DNA of 64,000 bases from Streblospio benedicti (GCA_019095985.1 CM032664.1:24790611-24854610), one strand, 5' to 3'; counted from the first letter of the stretch, positions 1 through 11,757 are shown. The notes: generated by a model not told the origin, from the sequence alone. Numbers and translations: made by a program.

Positions 1-309
1 GTGTGTCTGTGTGTGTTTGTGTATGTGTGAGTGTTTTTTTTTTGTTATTTTGTTTTTTGTTTTTGACAAGGTTGAGACAGTTTAAACACGATCAATGTTG
101 TTTTTTCTTATTCACAATAAAATTGTACCATCTCAAACACTATGAATATATAGTTTAATGCAGGATTGGCTATTAAGGACATGCTTATATATTCATATTA
201 TTTTGGATGTTTGGCTGGGTAATGCCGATCTCATGTTTACAAATTTAATATCTAGTCTTCTATCTCTATTTTTTCATTTTGACTTTAAAACAAAACCTTT
301 TGGAATATT
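1..309. other. Non-coding, GT-rich start
   Basis: The first 60 bases are GT and T rich simple sequence. The rest is AT-rich with no convincing exon. If the paralogous receptor gene seen at 404-491 continues leftward on the minus strand, this is part of its second intron. Confidence 0.5.
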
Positions 310-403
310 TACTCAATATTTCCAATAATAAATGTAACAGAAATAGACAAGTAAGATGACTAGAAGTAGTTATTTTTTTTAAAAAAAACGCAAACAACCT
401 GAC

Positions 404-491
404 CTTGCACAGATGCCGCCAGCAGAAGCAGACACCACGTGACGAGTAGACGGCGCCTCAGTTTCGCTGCCACGCTCAGGGGGATGGACAT
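404..491 (-). CDS. Signal-peptide exon of a paralogous Mth-like receptor (partial gene)
   Basis: This is the coding part of an exon spanning 404-543 on the minus strand, with an acceptor AG at 544-545 and a donor GTCAGG starting at 403. It is homologous to the signal-peptide exon at 29887-29923. The ATG used there is ACG here. However, an in-frame ATG 51 bases further upstream (489-491) opens a reading that starts MSIPLSVAAKLRRR and runs into the hydrophobic core LLLLAASVQ, ending in phase 1 as in the paralogue. The result is a signal peptide with a longer basic n-region. The remaining exons would lie left of the window. It could instead be a dead fragment, because no downstream exon is visible. 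Confidence 0.6.
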
Positions 492-543
492 TGGTCACCC
501 TAGGTGTGCGTGAGGCACCAATGCCTCAAAGTGACAGCAATAC

Positions 544-1287
544 CTGATGTGGGGAATATGTTAGTAAAACCTCTCTAATAGGACGACAGAAGGGTTGGAC
601 TCGAGTGATGTAAGTGATGCAGACACGTGCTGTTTATTTATATCGCTCTACAATTGCTACAGCAGAACCTCCAATTAGAACCACATCCATAAGTAGAAAG
701 CACCTCTATAATAAGACCATTTCTCACATCTCAAGCTTTCATAAAGTGATGTTTGTGAAGCCACAATTGAAAGACCGTCTGAGGCCTGTCACTGGTAGTC
801 TTAATAGAGCGTCTCTACTGTATATCGAAGACACCTTTTGAAGAATGTGGTAATTAGCTAGCATTATGGAAGTGATTTGGAGTTCGAATCTAAGTAGAGA
901 CTATGCAAAAGAATTGCAACCAATTATGTTTGTTTTAAAGCTCTGAAAAATCAAGCAATTTGATAATGCGGTCATGGAACCATAACACTTTTACGTTAAT
1001 CTACATAATAAATAATTCTGATAAATTATAAGATTGAATAACTTATCTTGTACTAGAAGTTTTATATAATATGTAAATTCCAACATAATGTTGGTAGCTC
1101 AGAAACTTCCATTTTCACACCAAAGTGCTACGCCCCGCCAAGAATATGCGCAAGAGATCTGCGCGATTGCCAGTCAAAGGGAAAATGTTTCCCCGAAACA
1201 TAGCACTTTGGTGTGAAAATGTAAGTTTTTGAGCTACCAACACTATGTTGGAATTTACATATATTGAATAATTTGTGTTTTACTCAC
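544..1287 (-). other. Intron 1 of the paralogous receptor gene
   Basis: The donor GTGAGTA is at 1281-1287 after a non-coding exon of about 1288-1420. The acceptor is CAG at 544-546. The intron is enlarged compared with copy 2 by an inverted-repeat insertion (1033-1271). Confidence 0.6.
1033..1271. mobile_element. Foldback/MITE insertion with about 60-bp inverted arms
   Basis: Arms at about 1069-1131 and 1200-1262 are near-perfect inverted copies: both read ATGTAAATTCCAACAT inward and continue through GGTAGCTCA and CACACCAAAGTGCTA. The 9-mer ATTGAATAA occurs at 1033-1041 and again at 1263-1271 and may be a target duplication, although about 28 bases separate the left one from the arm. The matching intron in the duplicated copy (around 30570) lacks the insertion, so it arrived after the duplication. 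It has no coding capacity. Confidence 0.65.
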
Positions 1288-1446
1288 TTCAAACTCTAGT
1301 TAAATTGGTCCTACTGTGCACAGACGTCTATAGAACTGGAGAATGAATCTTCTCGTCTAATTTCTACAACCTTAGAATCTACTGCAATAGTTATTGTCTC
1401 ATGGGCCCGGAGACACAATTGATGAGTGTGCAGTTCTGTAGCTCAC

Positions 1447-1479
1447 TTTATACAGCAGCATCATGGTGCAGACGATTGG
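1447..1479 (-). promoter_or_regulatory. TATA/CCAAT promoter of the paralogous receptor gene
   Basis: On the minus strand TATAAA lies at 1452-1447 and CCAAT at 1479-1475, with the same spacing and context as the promoter at 30766-30798. The expected start of transcription is near 1420. Conservation of both boxes between diverged copies supports function. Confidence 0.65.
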
Positions 1480-1840
1480 TGAATCTCGCTTGCTTTTGGG
1501 CGGGCTTATTCTCTGTTAAGTTGATCTTACACCAGAGTTACATAGAAGATATAGAGATGAAGATGAGTTGAATCAATAAATTGGAAGCTGTAGTATATTT
1601 ATAACATGGAAAAGACTTTGTAAAAGGTATGGCCTGCAAATGTATTTGCATTGTATTCTATTGATCATCAGGAGACTCAGTAGACTGTACCGAATATTGT
1701 CATTTCATTTTCTGTGGCATTTACTCTATCATGGGCCTGTCGGTTACTTATTAGCACCATGCCTGATGTAGCTCTGTGATGATCAGGTCCCCTAGCATCA
1801 ACAAATATCTGACCCCATGTAAGTGACCACCAGATCATGG

Positions 1841-4237
1841 CTTTTATAGACATTCAAGCTGGTACGTAATAAATTATTTAATGGCGTAAATACGTTAATG
1901 GCCTTGACAAGCATAGAATTCAAAATGAAAAGTTACATGCATCTATGTACGGGGCGGGTTCATAAAGGACTGCCCATTATTTATTGTCGGGGGCAGTGTG
2001 AGGATTTGGTAAGATGTTCATGTACAAAATTCATGACCTCCCCCTTATTTTTATTTACAAAAAAGCAACACACACCCCCTCCCATTTTTTCATGTACATA
2101 ATAGGTGACCCGCCCTTATCAAATGTTTTTTGCCACGATCATATTATACAAATTCACCTTATCCAAATCAGTGTCGCTATTTAAATACGGGACAATGGGC
2201 AAAAGTGTCTCGTGTAGAAGACGGCAACGGATGTCTCGGCTCTTTTAAATGACGTTGTCTCCTCAGCATTAGCGAGACAAGCAAATGATATGCGACGCTG
2301 TCGCTGTGGTTTATGTAGAGACAACAGACGAACATACATAGTTATATATTTTAATCACATAACAATCAATTAATATACATTGAGCTTTCAACAGGAGCTC
2401 CTGTCTTTTTCACAATGACGTCACGAGTCCCCAGCTGCCTGGGTCCGCTTGGCTTCGTGACGCGACTGTGCAAAGTCCCCTCCGCGTAGGGGCCCATTGT
2501 GAAACTTGGGTAGTTAGACAACAGGCCTTGCCCAGTTTGCTGGACCGAGGTCTGTACGTAGAGTACCAGTTAACACAACGAGGAGTGCGTAAGGGAACAT
2601 CGTCTAGGAGTCAGCCGTCAGTCGCGCATCTCGGGCAGTGCCCCGTGGTGTCGTGACCCTTGTCGCGTTAGCCCAACCATTGCAGTCAGGTACACAACTG
2701 ACTCTACTTTGTTTACAATATTAATAATGTTAACTATCATCTAAATAAATTCAGAGAAATGATTGGTTAAACTGGTTGATCATTCATCAAACTAAGCAAG
2801 TAGTGATACAACCAATTATTTAAATTAGATTATGTCCGAGGTTATATTTGTTTCTTATACTGTACGGACAGGGCAGTGTAACCAATGATCTGGAGAGGGT
2901 CAATAAATAATCGCTTCCGCCACTCTTGTGACATTTGAGTTTCTATGAACATCTCTTGCCTTTGTCACTACTAGATTCAGCAGCAATTTACCAGCAATCT
3001 AAGATTGGGATCATGAAATGTATCAAGTCGAACATTTTAATTTTTAACAATGTGGTTTTAACAAATCATAATTGGTTAGGACATGGTTGGTACTGTAAAA
3101 CTGGAAGTTTGCCCAACAATAAAGTCCCTGTAGAAAATTTAGATCACACCATAAATACAAGGATGCCTAATGCCTGTTTGGAAAATTGATCAGGGCCACG
3201 ATTCTCAAAAAATTAATCCAACAATTACCCTGTAATTTTCATGATTAATAAGTAGCCAACAATTCCAGTTCCACAGGAGATATCACTATGTGAAGTTATG
3301 CTGGTAATGACAGCAGTTGAACATCAAATTTACAACTTGTTTATTTAAGAATGTAGTTTGTAGTTTGTTACCGCTTTTCAATTGGTGATCATTAGCCACT
3401 TTGATGCCGATACAGAATGCGCGGTCTCCTGGAGTAGGCACGCACATTCCCTGTGGGTCTCATCGTTGGCAAGGGGGATTTCATCCATCCTGCGGTGGTG
3501 AGCACTGTCACCAGGCTCATGTGGAGCAATGATGGCTTCATAGGGCTGGTTGAGCTGGTCGACCATCAGCTAATACCATCTGTGTATCGCTTTATACCGG
3601 TTGACAGTAGGATCGTCTTGTAGCTGCTGGATGGTGAAATGGTAGCTGGGTAAATGTCTCAGCAGTAGGTCGAAGGCGGACTACCATGGCTGCCAGGACG
3701 TGATATAGATGTACATCACCATCGCTCAGTTGATTCACCTGCTGACTAAGAAAAATGCTTGAGTTAATCACTTAATTTAACGTTTAATATACTGTTTGTG
3801 CATGATTTAATTTGCAAATTTCTACCCACCTCACCCAAGTAAAGAATTTAATTTCTGGCCGCTGTCTTAGGTACTGCCTATTCATACAACAAATTCTTAC
3901 CCACATGCGTGCCCGTACTATGACTATGTCATACATGTATAATATTAAATGCAAATTACAAACTATAATGGGTCATATTGATAGTTCGCAAATCATGCAC
4001 GTTCTTACACAAAGCTATTTTTAGCAACGCACCGACAGCTTTAAAGGTTATGCTCAGTCAGTTGTTAAATACACCTCAAATTATCAACTATGGTTTTGTA
4101 ATCACAAATGTGCTTTTAGAATCCTCCAAACTGACCATGTAACAATAATATATATTTTCAAAAATCCGAGATAAAAATTGTCCCTGATATCATATAAAAC
4201 ACGTGAAGCAGCACATATGTAAACAGAATGATTTACG
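1841..4237. other. No gene recognised
   Basis: The open frames here are short and lack splice context or domain-like sequence. A patch at about 2390-2690 is richer in GC and contains a short inverted pair (TTTCACAATG and CATTGTGAAA, 2408-2505). I see nothing else. Confidence 0.5.
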
Positions 4238-4483
4238 TCAGACGTAAAAACGTAAACCTATCGACGTATGGCGTCTACAACAATGATTCTGCCCTTTAAA
4301 TAGAACGTACAACGTACACTTAGGCTGCAGTACGTCAGGGTAAATCATCCAGAGCAAGGAACGTTTGACGAAAATCCTCTGACCTTGTATTTGAGTAAAT
4401 ATATCAGCATTGCTTATTTTCACATAGTTTAACAAGCAAAATATCAAAAGTGGTAGAATAATAGCTCTTAATGTAGGATCCAT
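4238..4483 (-). CDS. Possible small secreted-protein ORF, 81 aa
   Basis: The frame starts with a convincing signal-peptide pattern: MDPTLR, then a Leu/Ile-rich core, then a small-residue cut site near residue 26. A dibasic KR near residue 40 and four cysteines follow (one at KCTL, two at HCCRR, plus one in the signal core). I do not recognise the family. No promoter, intron or poly(A) signal is evident, and an AT-rich region can yield such a frame by chance. Confidence 0.3.
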   Translation of the reverse strand: MDPTLRAIILPLLIFCLLNYVKISNADIFTQIQGQRIFVKRSLLWMIYPDVLQPKCTLYVLFKGQNHCCRRHTSIGLRFYV

Positions 4484-4759
4484 TTAAAATCAATTCAAAT
4501 CATTTATTGACACTAGTTTTTTCATGGCATGTTAATTTTTGACTGAGCATAACCTTTAAGTTGTGAAAGCCTTGTCAATGCACATAAAAACATCGCCACT
4601 TTGCGGCTTCGTTAAGAGTCAGATGGAAACATAACGTATACAATGTTGTCTTAGGTAGCACACTGAGACAGCCGTCCGTTAAAAGATAAACGATGTCTGT
4701 TGCCGTATACCATAACGTGACAATGGACGATTTTGTCAAGCAATATATAGAGGACAACG

Positions 4760-5300
4760 ATTTGGATAGGGTGACAAATTAGTAGAGAAACTGCTCACGC
4801 TATCGACAGTTTTCCGAAACGTCCCACTTACTATGTAATTTCTTTCATAAATAATGACTACATATATGATATTATAACAGATAATTAAAGTATAGTTCAT
4901 GTTCTATCTTTTATCGATAATTCAGTTCTAAATTCGTCCAAGTATTATATTTTTAAAAAAATGTTTTGATGATCGTTTCCACCTGTACAGGTTCGACGTA
5001 CGAAATATTGCTCACATTATGGGAATTTCACGAGATGTAGTTGTGACTACGGTAAAACGTCTACCCGATTGCAAACACCACAAATAGGGTTTTCCATAAT
5101 AATGTTTTTTCGTAGCACCTTTTACGCCACTTCACAAAAGTTGACCCCATGGTCATAGATCATGCTGATATTTTTTAAGAATTTTTTGCACTCGTTTAAA
5201 TCTCCCTTTTTTGATTGAATTTTCAACCTTGGGACCCTTCAAACGTCCCATGTATAAAAATTCAAAATTGTTCTACAATGTTTATTTTTGATTCAAATGA
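4760..5300. other. No gene recognised
   Basis: AT-rich sequence without coding, repeat or RNA-gene signals that I can support. Confidence 0.4.
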
Positions 5301-5302
5301 TA

Positions 5303-8003
5303 GATAATGATTCACAGATCAATGTTGATAAAATAACTAATACTTTTAAACAATATTTCATTGTCTAATGGAGTATTGAACATTATGCCTGAGAAGGGTA
5401 CACCTTATAAATGCGTCTTCGTGGACCACTGTGAACAACGTACAGTGCGGTAGACTTTCATTTTTTTAGCTTATGACATGGTCTACCTCTTAGGTATGAC
5501 ACATTGTGATAGCATGGGTATTTTAAGGAGATTATGACAAAGTTTGAATGTTTTCATAGAGCTATTGTGCTGATAGAGTTACAATTATTTTGATTCATTA
5601 GATATAACATACATACATAACATGCACGGAAACAATTAAATTATGAAAAGAGACTATAATATTGAGTTGACGTTGAGAAACTTATCATTTTGTGATGTGT
5701 TGAAACATAAAATTATAATGAAATTGTTTGTATAGAATGGATTGACCATAGTCAGCTGGAGAGTAAAGGTTGCCAGAAGACTGTGGGTGCCAGAGTCTCA
5801 TGAAGATCAGAGACAATGTGGATGTTCTCCTGATCAGCAATAATTAGATGTTATATCTATGTAATTTAAATCAAATCACAATACTTAGTATATCCGAATG
5901 CTGAATAATTGATATCATAGGCTGAATCAGTCATCAGAAGATGTTGTGAAGGATCAGATTTACTAAGTATAGAGCAGATTGACTTAATCAACTGGCAAGC
6001 ACATATATATGGACCCGATTGTGGTCTAGATCTAGATGCCATAATTGAGAACTAATGTAGAAGTCTGAAAATAAACCTGAGTAGAATAGTATAAGGCCAC
6101 AGATTTAGCTGTGAGTCAAAATGACCTGCTTTGTTAATATGTGTTATTATTCATCTAATATGCATAATCTTTGAAAAATAATATTCATTGATAGGTTATA
6201 ACCAAAAATATGAATTTTGGATGACTTTTCTCCATCCTTACTGAGCTAAAAAGATTGAGAATTATCACAATATTCATATGCTTAACTTTACCTAGCAAAA
6301 CAAATAGCTTTGAAAGTTTCTACTGTTAAATCAATATTGTAATCTCTTTATAATTCAGTCATTATTGTGTGCTTTCCTTATATGTGAGACATCATAATAA
6401 TTATAACTATTAACAAAATCAAATCTTTTAATCTCCTTGAAATGCCCATGCTATCACAATGTGTCACATGTGCGCACCAAAGAGGTAGACCATGTCATAA
6501 ACTTAAAAAAAGAAAGTCTACTGCACTGTAGGTGGATCACAGTGGTCCACGAAGAGGCATTTTTACGGTATATCCTTCCGAGGCATAATGGTCAATACTC
6601 CATTCTACCATTCCGTGCAAAAATCTCCACCAATAACCCACGCTGATTGGTCGACCAGCGTGCTCAATTATACCACCCCAGTTCTGTGGCAATATACATA
6701 TATATGCCACAGCAAAAAATATAAAGTAACCGGTGTCTGCAGCCAATCAGAGCAAAGCTCATTTGCATACATGCCTTGAAAAATCATTGCATACATTCAT
6801 GACCAAAGAGGGCACCACTAGCTGATGTAAGCTTGCCACCATTTCGACCAATCAGGCCTCCGGATTTCCTTTTGTTTAAAGCAGCACATTGTTCAAAGAT
6901 GGCAAATTGAAAAAAAGCAGCTAGTTGTTTGTATTTTCATCAATCAAAGACACTTCATGGGTGTTAATATTAATGTGATCTATCCATGACCATAATAGTA
7001 GTAGTACTAGTACTAGGTCAGTTTGGTTTGAATAATTATGTGCCAGGTTATGAAACTAAGTTTCTCTATTGTTTTTTTTTTTTTTTTTTTTTTTTTTTTG
7101 AAAAGGATACTTTTGTATTGAAAAGCTTAAAATATATATGTTTGATTTTGCATAAATAGCAGAAAAGAAATAAAATAGAGAAATGAAACCATATGCTACA
7201 TACACCAACTACACAGTATTATATGAAACTAAGTAGATCAACTGTTTTCCATTTATAAATAGAACTGAGGTGTTGTTTTTAATAAAGTCTTGTAGTAATA
7301 CTACAGTTATTATACTGTGTATGATACTGAGGTAACTGTTAGATTTTAAATTAACTTAAATATTTCTAGATGCACACAGTATTTACTTTTGAAAAAATGA
7401 AAGTAGGTCACACAAAACTAAAGACAGATTGTATGACATCATCGGGTTTTATACCCATGTTATCTGGGATCATGTTACATATATTATGTTAATGACGGTC
7501 TTTATTTGGGCTGGGGCTAAAGAACTAAAAATGTGCCCCCAGTTTTGCTGGGTGAATCATACGACTCTGTTTACTGCACGCTCCGGTGATTTTGCACCGC
7601 GGGTACGACACCACCACACCACGGAACTAGTCTACACTAGACTAGTACCTTCACATTTTCTATACAGCCGCTGACGTCGCATGGTCAAAATAGCAATGAG
7701 AATGTTATGATATGATTTATTCTAAGATAAAAACGAATCATACACTCGTTTAGTGTGGATTTTAGTCACGATAGAATGGCTTTTTCTAGTGGCACTGTGA
7801 GTTGTCGTTTTGAACAAAAGTGAATTGAAATGCGGACGTTTGTTTATTTACCCTCCCTATCGTTCTACCATGGTAAAATCAGACGTCAGCATGCTCAATT
7901 TCACGATTGACGCTCCAATCTCGTTGTCAAATCCTACATTAGTCAATGAAATAGTGTTTAAAATGTATTAGTTGTTTTATAAACATTGATCTGTGAATCA
8001 TTA
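5303..8003. repeat. Long interrupted inverted repeat
   Basis: The left arm at 5303-5545 reappears inverted in two pieces. Bases 6431-6613 match about 5365-5540, and 7944-8003 match about 5303-5363. Weaker similarity continues inward to about 5680 and 6330. The gap between the two right-hand pieces (about 6614-7943) looks like a later insertion into the right arm. The structure resembles an old element with long terminal inverted repeats, or a palindrome. I see no transposase frame. Confidence 0.55.
7072..7099 (+). repeat. Poly(T) tract, 28 bases
   Basis: An uninterrupted T run. It could be the poly(A) tail of a minus-strand retrocopy or a simple slippage tract. Confidence 0.9.
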
Positions 8004-8129
8004 TCACACACGTACGGAGGAACAGGTTTGCATTGGGCCCATTTTTCATTAGAACACTACCATGATTTTCGAGGGCTGTTGATGCTGATGCGCCAGCTTA
8101 TATACATATGTTTTTATTTTGTTATATGG

Positions 8130-8650
8130 CCCGGGGAGGCACTAACCTAGATTTTGTACGAGGTGGGGGGGCGCCACCAGACATTTGATATCTTGGGTAA
8201 AAGGTGCTAAAATTTTGCAAAACATAAGACTTAAAGTGCTAATTTTCCAAGCTGAAGAAATCGTGTCTTATTTCAATGAGTCAATATGTACCAAGTATCG
8301 TGTCCTTATTTACCTTTCCATATTAAAACTCAGTGCTAAGGGAAACATTTGACTGTGGTAATACCGATATGATTTTATCATCGATGGGAAACATATAAGT
8401 GGGATGATTTTAGTGTGCTGATCAAGAGCTAAATTAGACATATCAAGTGCTGATTTTAGCTACTTGGGTCATGATCATCTTGCACAACAAGGTATCTCAA
8501 TCATTTAGTTTACACTATGATAGATATGAATATATATGAACCCTGAACTAGGGAAGATGGGTCATGATGTGCTCATTTTTAGGGGGTGAAATTGGACCCA
8601 TTCTGGTGGCGCCTACCTGTTCACTAAATGTATTGAGTGCCTCCCCCGGT
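8130..8650. mobile_element. hAT-like non-autonomous DNA transposon, 521 bp
   Basis: The ends form inverted repeats: CCCGGGGAGGCACT on the left, and ACCGGGGGAGGCACT when the right end is read inward. A further inner match around GGCGCCACCAGA (8171 and 8600) extends them. An exact 8-bp target duplication TTATATGG flanks it (8122-8129 and 8651-8658), the length made by hAT transposases. There is no transposase frame, so this is a MITE. Confidence 0.75.
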
Positions 8651-8658
8651 TTATATGG

Positions 8659-8715
8659 ACATGTTTTATGTCTGATTTAATAAAGGATTTGATTTGATTT
8701 TGATTTGATATGTTT
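8659..8715 (+). repeat. Possible retroelement 3' tail
   Basis: The sequence AATAAAGGATTTGATTTG followed by more TTTGAT-type units looks like the short tandem tail left at the 3' end of many CR1/L2-like LINEs or their SINEs. No body is recognisable next to it. Confidence 0.35.
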
Positions 8716-9437
8716 TGTAGGGGTCATATACTGATGGAAGGAGTCTTTTGTTTTTAAAGATATTGCAGATATATGTTTTATGTCTGTGTCAGCACCATCT
8801 TCTACTGAGAAGGAAGCCATTAGGTATATATTCGAGGTATATATGTTTGTATATATTTTTTCTTCTGGTATGAAGAGGTGTTGATAAAAACACGAAAATA
8901 GTAGAGAATAAGCTTTAAATTAGTCTAATTTTTGAATATTTTAAATTTTTGGAAATATGAATTGGTGGAAAAGACGGTAGCCACAACATGAGAAGAACCA
9001 CCTACAACCAAATAATTAATCTCAGTAATTCATTAGGTATAGGTATGCCTTCTCTCAAGAAACAATTTGTAGACTATATGCTATGTATTGCAGGATGCAT
9101 CTGACAACAGCAAACTAAAACGTCCCAAACCTACCTCCTGTTTCAAGATTAAACACAATCTTGTGTCCACCTGTAATAGACATATTAGGAGATGAAATGT
9201 GGGATTCAGGCTCCTTTTCAAATTAAGACACCAAAAGAAATAAAGCATGTACAGTGTAAGATTGAATGGTAGCTTTTAATTAGGTGCACGAAAACGTTTA
9301 TGAATAAAATCAAAATTTATGTTTAAAAACATAATTTCATTTTCTCAAGAATGCAGCCGAAAAAGATAAAACTATACACTATAGATAATGAGTATGGGCA
9401 TTGTTTTTTTTTTATTGGGGGGAAATGTTTTCTCAAC

Positions 9438-9587
9438 AATGGCAGATCCAGGTTTTTGGGAAAGGGGGGGGCGCACTATAGCGGATATCATGGGTTTTGT
9501 ATGCTCGATCGATGGCGTGCATGCGAAAACCCCTGCGGCAATGAAGTATTTTGGTGGAAAAGGGGGGGTGGGGGGCATCTGCCTATG
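9438..9587 (+). mobile_element. MITE family A, copy 1 (about 150 bp)
   Basis: It starts near AATGGCAGATCCAGG and ends CATCTGCCTATG. Inside are the family landmarks: a G-run, GCGCAC, a CATGGGTTTTGTATGC stretch, and AAGTATTTTGGTGG followed by a second G-run. Other copies are at 31843, 42645 (reverse) and 47629 (reverse). Confidence 0.75.
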
Positions 9588-9599
9588 CTAAAACATTAA

Positions 9600-10077
9600 G
9601 TTTTGACAATTTGATGTATAAAGGATTTGTTTCGTTCTAAATTATGGATCCATGGAATGGTTTATACTATCAGCTTATTGACTTTGTTGATATATCTTTA
9701 TTTTATTATGCTTTAAAACCGCACAAAAGTATGGATATTTGAAGAAGTAAAATAAGTTACAGAAAATTTGTGTATTCCAATGGAGGTCAAACAAGAAAGT
9801 GACTAAATTGCAAAGGTGCACAAGATATAAAGCTCTGATACTGTCATGAAATGTCATGAAATCTTCATATATGATTTTTGTACAGTATAATTTGTACATG
9901 TACACGTACCTTAGTTTGTAATGTACTTTGGTTTGCATTATAAATACTTACTTATTGTTGTGAAATGTATGCACTTTTGATATTGCCATATTTGTGCATT
10001 ATATTATATATTCATTGATGATATTGTGAAATGTATATATTGATTTACTTATTCCATAATTATAATGTTTTATCGTT
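9600..10077. other. No gene recognised
   Basis: AT-rich DNA. If the exon at 10090 is real, this could be its upstream intron. Confidence 0.4.
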
Positions 10078-10089
10078 GTGTTTTTCCAG

Positions 10090-10380
10090 ATCAAGCATAA
10101 CACGTTGGGCATACTTGCTGATGCTGGTGACGAAGACATAGTAGACATTGTAAATATGGAAAACGCAGTTGTTACGGGAAACGATGATGGGGTTGTTGGT
10201 GCTGGTGCCGGTGGTGGTGATATTGGTGGTGACATTGTGTCAATAACTAATGGTGGTGGAGGTGACAAAGGTGGTGACATAGTAAATATGGAAAACACAG
10301 CTGTTGATCGAAATGGGGTGGTGTCAATAGTTACTGCTGGTGCTGGTGTTCGTGGCGGTGTTGTAACATGTCTGGAGTAG
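10090..10380 (+). CDS. Putative terminal exon of a Gly/Val/Asp-rich repeat protein
   Basis: A pyrimidine-rich tract and CAG (10087-10089) precede an open stretch of 96 codons ending in TAG. A poly(A) signal AATAAA follows at 10436-10441. The peptide is repetitive: DIVNMEN occurs twice about 48 residues apart, and GGDIV recurs between glycine-rich blocks. I do not recognise a family and found no upstream exon. It may be a real low-complexity tail exon or an expanded GGT/GAC simple repeat that happens to stay open. Confidence 0.35.
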   Translation: MKHNTLGILADAGDEDIVDIVNMENAVVTGNDDGVVGAGAGGGDIGGDIVSITNGGGGDKGGDIVNMENTAVDRNGVVSIVTAGAGVRGGVVTCLE

Positions 10381-10441
10381 TGTTAAGTTTGTTTTGAGTG
10401 GAGTTGGAAAAAGGAATTAAAATGTAAAACAAGGAAATAAA

Positions 10442-11187
10442 GTTAGAAATGAAATCTATGAAGACCAATCGTAATATATACCAATGTTTATTACTATTTA
10501 TAATACAATAAGATGAACATAACTAGCACAAGGAAACAATATTCATACTTGGCAAAACTATTATTCTGCTCCATTCAATCGTGCAGATCCCATAAACTCA
10601 ATAAACTCCAAACAAACATAATAAGGTATGTATACATTTAGTAAAAATTCAGTTGAAACACAAACACCTATTTTTACCGAACAAAAATCGAAATAGAATA
10701 TAACTAGATTATTTACATATTATTTTCATCTTTGATCTTTTAAGATTTAGAAGAACTTAGGTATCTAAAAAAAATCTTGGAAAAATTAAATCTGTCTTAA
10801 AAAAGTCCTTGAATTTTAATATGTAAAATCTGAAAACCCTGAGTTCACAAGTCAAATAAAGCAATCATCAAACTGTATTTGGTCTTCTTCTCCAAGTTAT
10901 TCTATCTAATCGATTATGATCGATTATTATTATGATATACCACAAATAAATGTTCCTGGGATACATAAATATGAATTTTAGAATGACTGTAACTCTGATT
11001 CAGATTCAGAGTATGAGATTCCACCATGTCTACCACTTCACTTTTTTTTTCATCATCGAGGTTGTTCGTTCCATGAGCAAGGTAGCTGTTAGCTGCCGAA
11101 AATTTGGAAGTAATTATTCATTTCTAATTATAGTAGTTGTTCAAATGAATTTATTATAGATTGATGTTAAAGCTAACCAGTGTTTAA
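10442..11187. other. No gene recognised
   Basis: AT-rich intergenic-looking sequence. I could not support any coding or repeat call. Confidence 0.4.
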
Positions 11188-11757
11188 TGCCCAGGGCACA
11201 TTACGCAGCAAGGGCTGTCTATAGCTAATCTACGACCAAAAACTCGTGGAGATCGTAAAGATTCGTGAGTGTTAAGTGCAATAAACTTTCGGCGCAGCAT
11301 ATTTTAAGGCCATAGGGTGGCCGTAGAAGAAGTTTGGCTTGCTAAACATCTTCTGCGACCACTGTCAGCGGTGCTTAGACCGTAAGGATGCAGTGCGAAG
11401 ACCTTAATTACGCTAATCTTGTGTAATCACAGATGATTTAGCCGCACGTTGCCAGCACAGACACAGTACTAGCGCCATGCGTTCCCTATACTAATGAAAG
11501 TATGAATGCCTTACTTTAGTAATCACACGGTGCGATGAGCGTAAGCTATACGCAAGTACACCGCACATTCGATGCATGTTGATCTCACGGCCACATCAAT
11601 AAAAGCATTTCCACTGCAGATGCACTTTTAACGCACAAAGCCCGCGGTGATGTGCCCATAACTGTAATTTTGTCAATGCATGCGGAAAACGTAGACACCG
11701 CAGACCTCAACACACCTTGCGGCCAACACGCCCGCATGGTCAAATGTGCCCCTCGCA
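11188..11757. mobile_element. Interspersed element B, about 570 bp, with short inverted ends
   Basis: The left end TGCCCAGGGCACATT and the right end read inward, TGCGAGGGGCACATT, form a 15-bp imperfect inverted repeat. The last 180 bases recur at 45485-45660 and in a shorter piece near 53690-53775, around the core GCGGAAAACGTCGTA. This shows a dispersed family. It has no transposase frame, and target duplications are not clear. Confidence 0.55.

Larger units (their letters stand above)
310..1840 (-). repeat. Segmental duplication, copy 1 (receptor 5' end)
   Basis: This block is a diverged direct copy of about 29790-30965. The shared parts include the promoter, a 5'UTR exon, an intron and the signal-peptide exon of a receptor gene on the minus strand. 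Copy 1 carries two extra stretches missing from copy 2: an inverted-repeat insertion near 1033-1271 and about 200 bases near 1530-1725. The match runs through non-coding flank, so it arose as duplicated genomic DNA and not as a processed copy. Confidence 0.8.

Noticed and set aside
9999-10298. Minus-strand frame of 99 aa rich in Pro and Ser
   Set aside because: Antisense of the GGT/GAC-rich stretch at 10090-10380; low complexity explains the openness of both strands.
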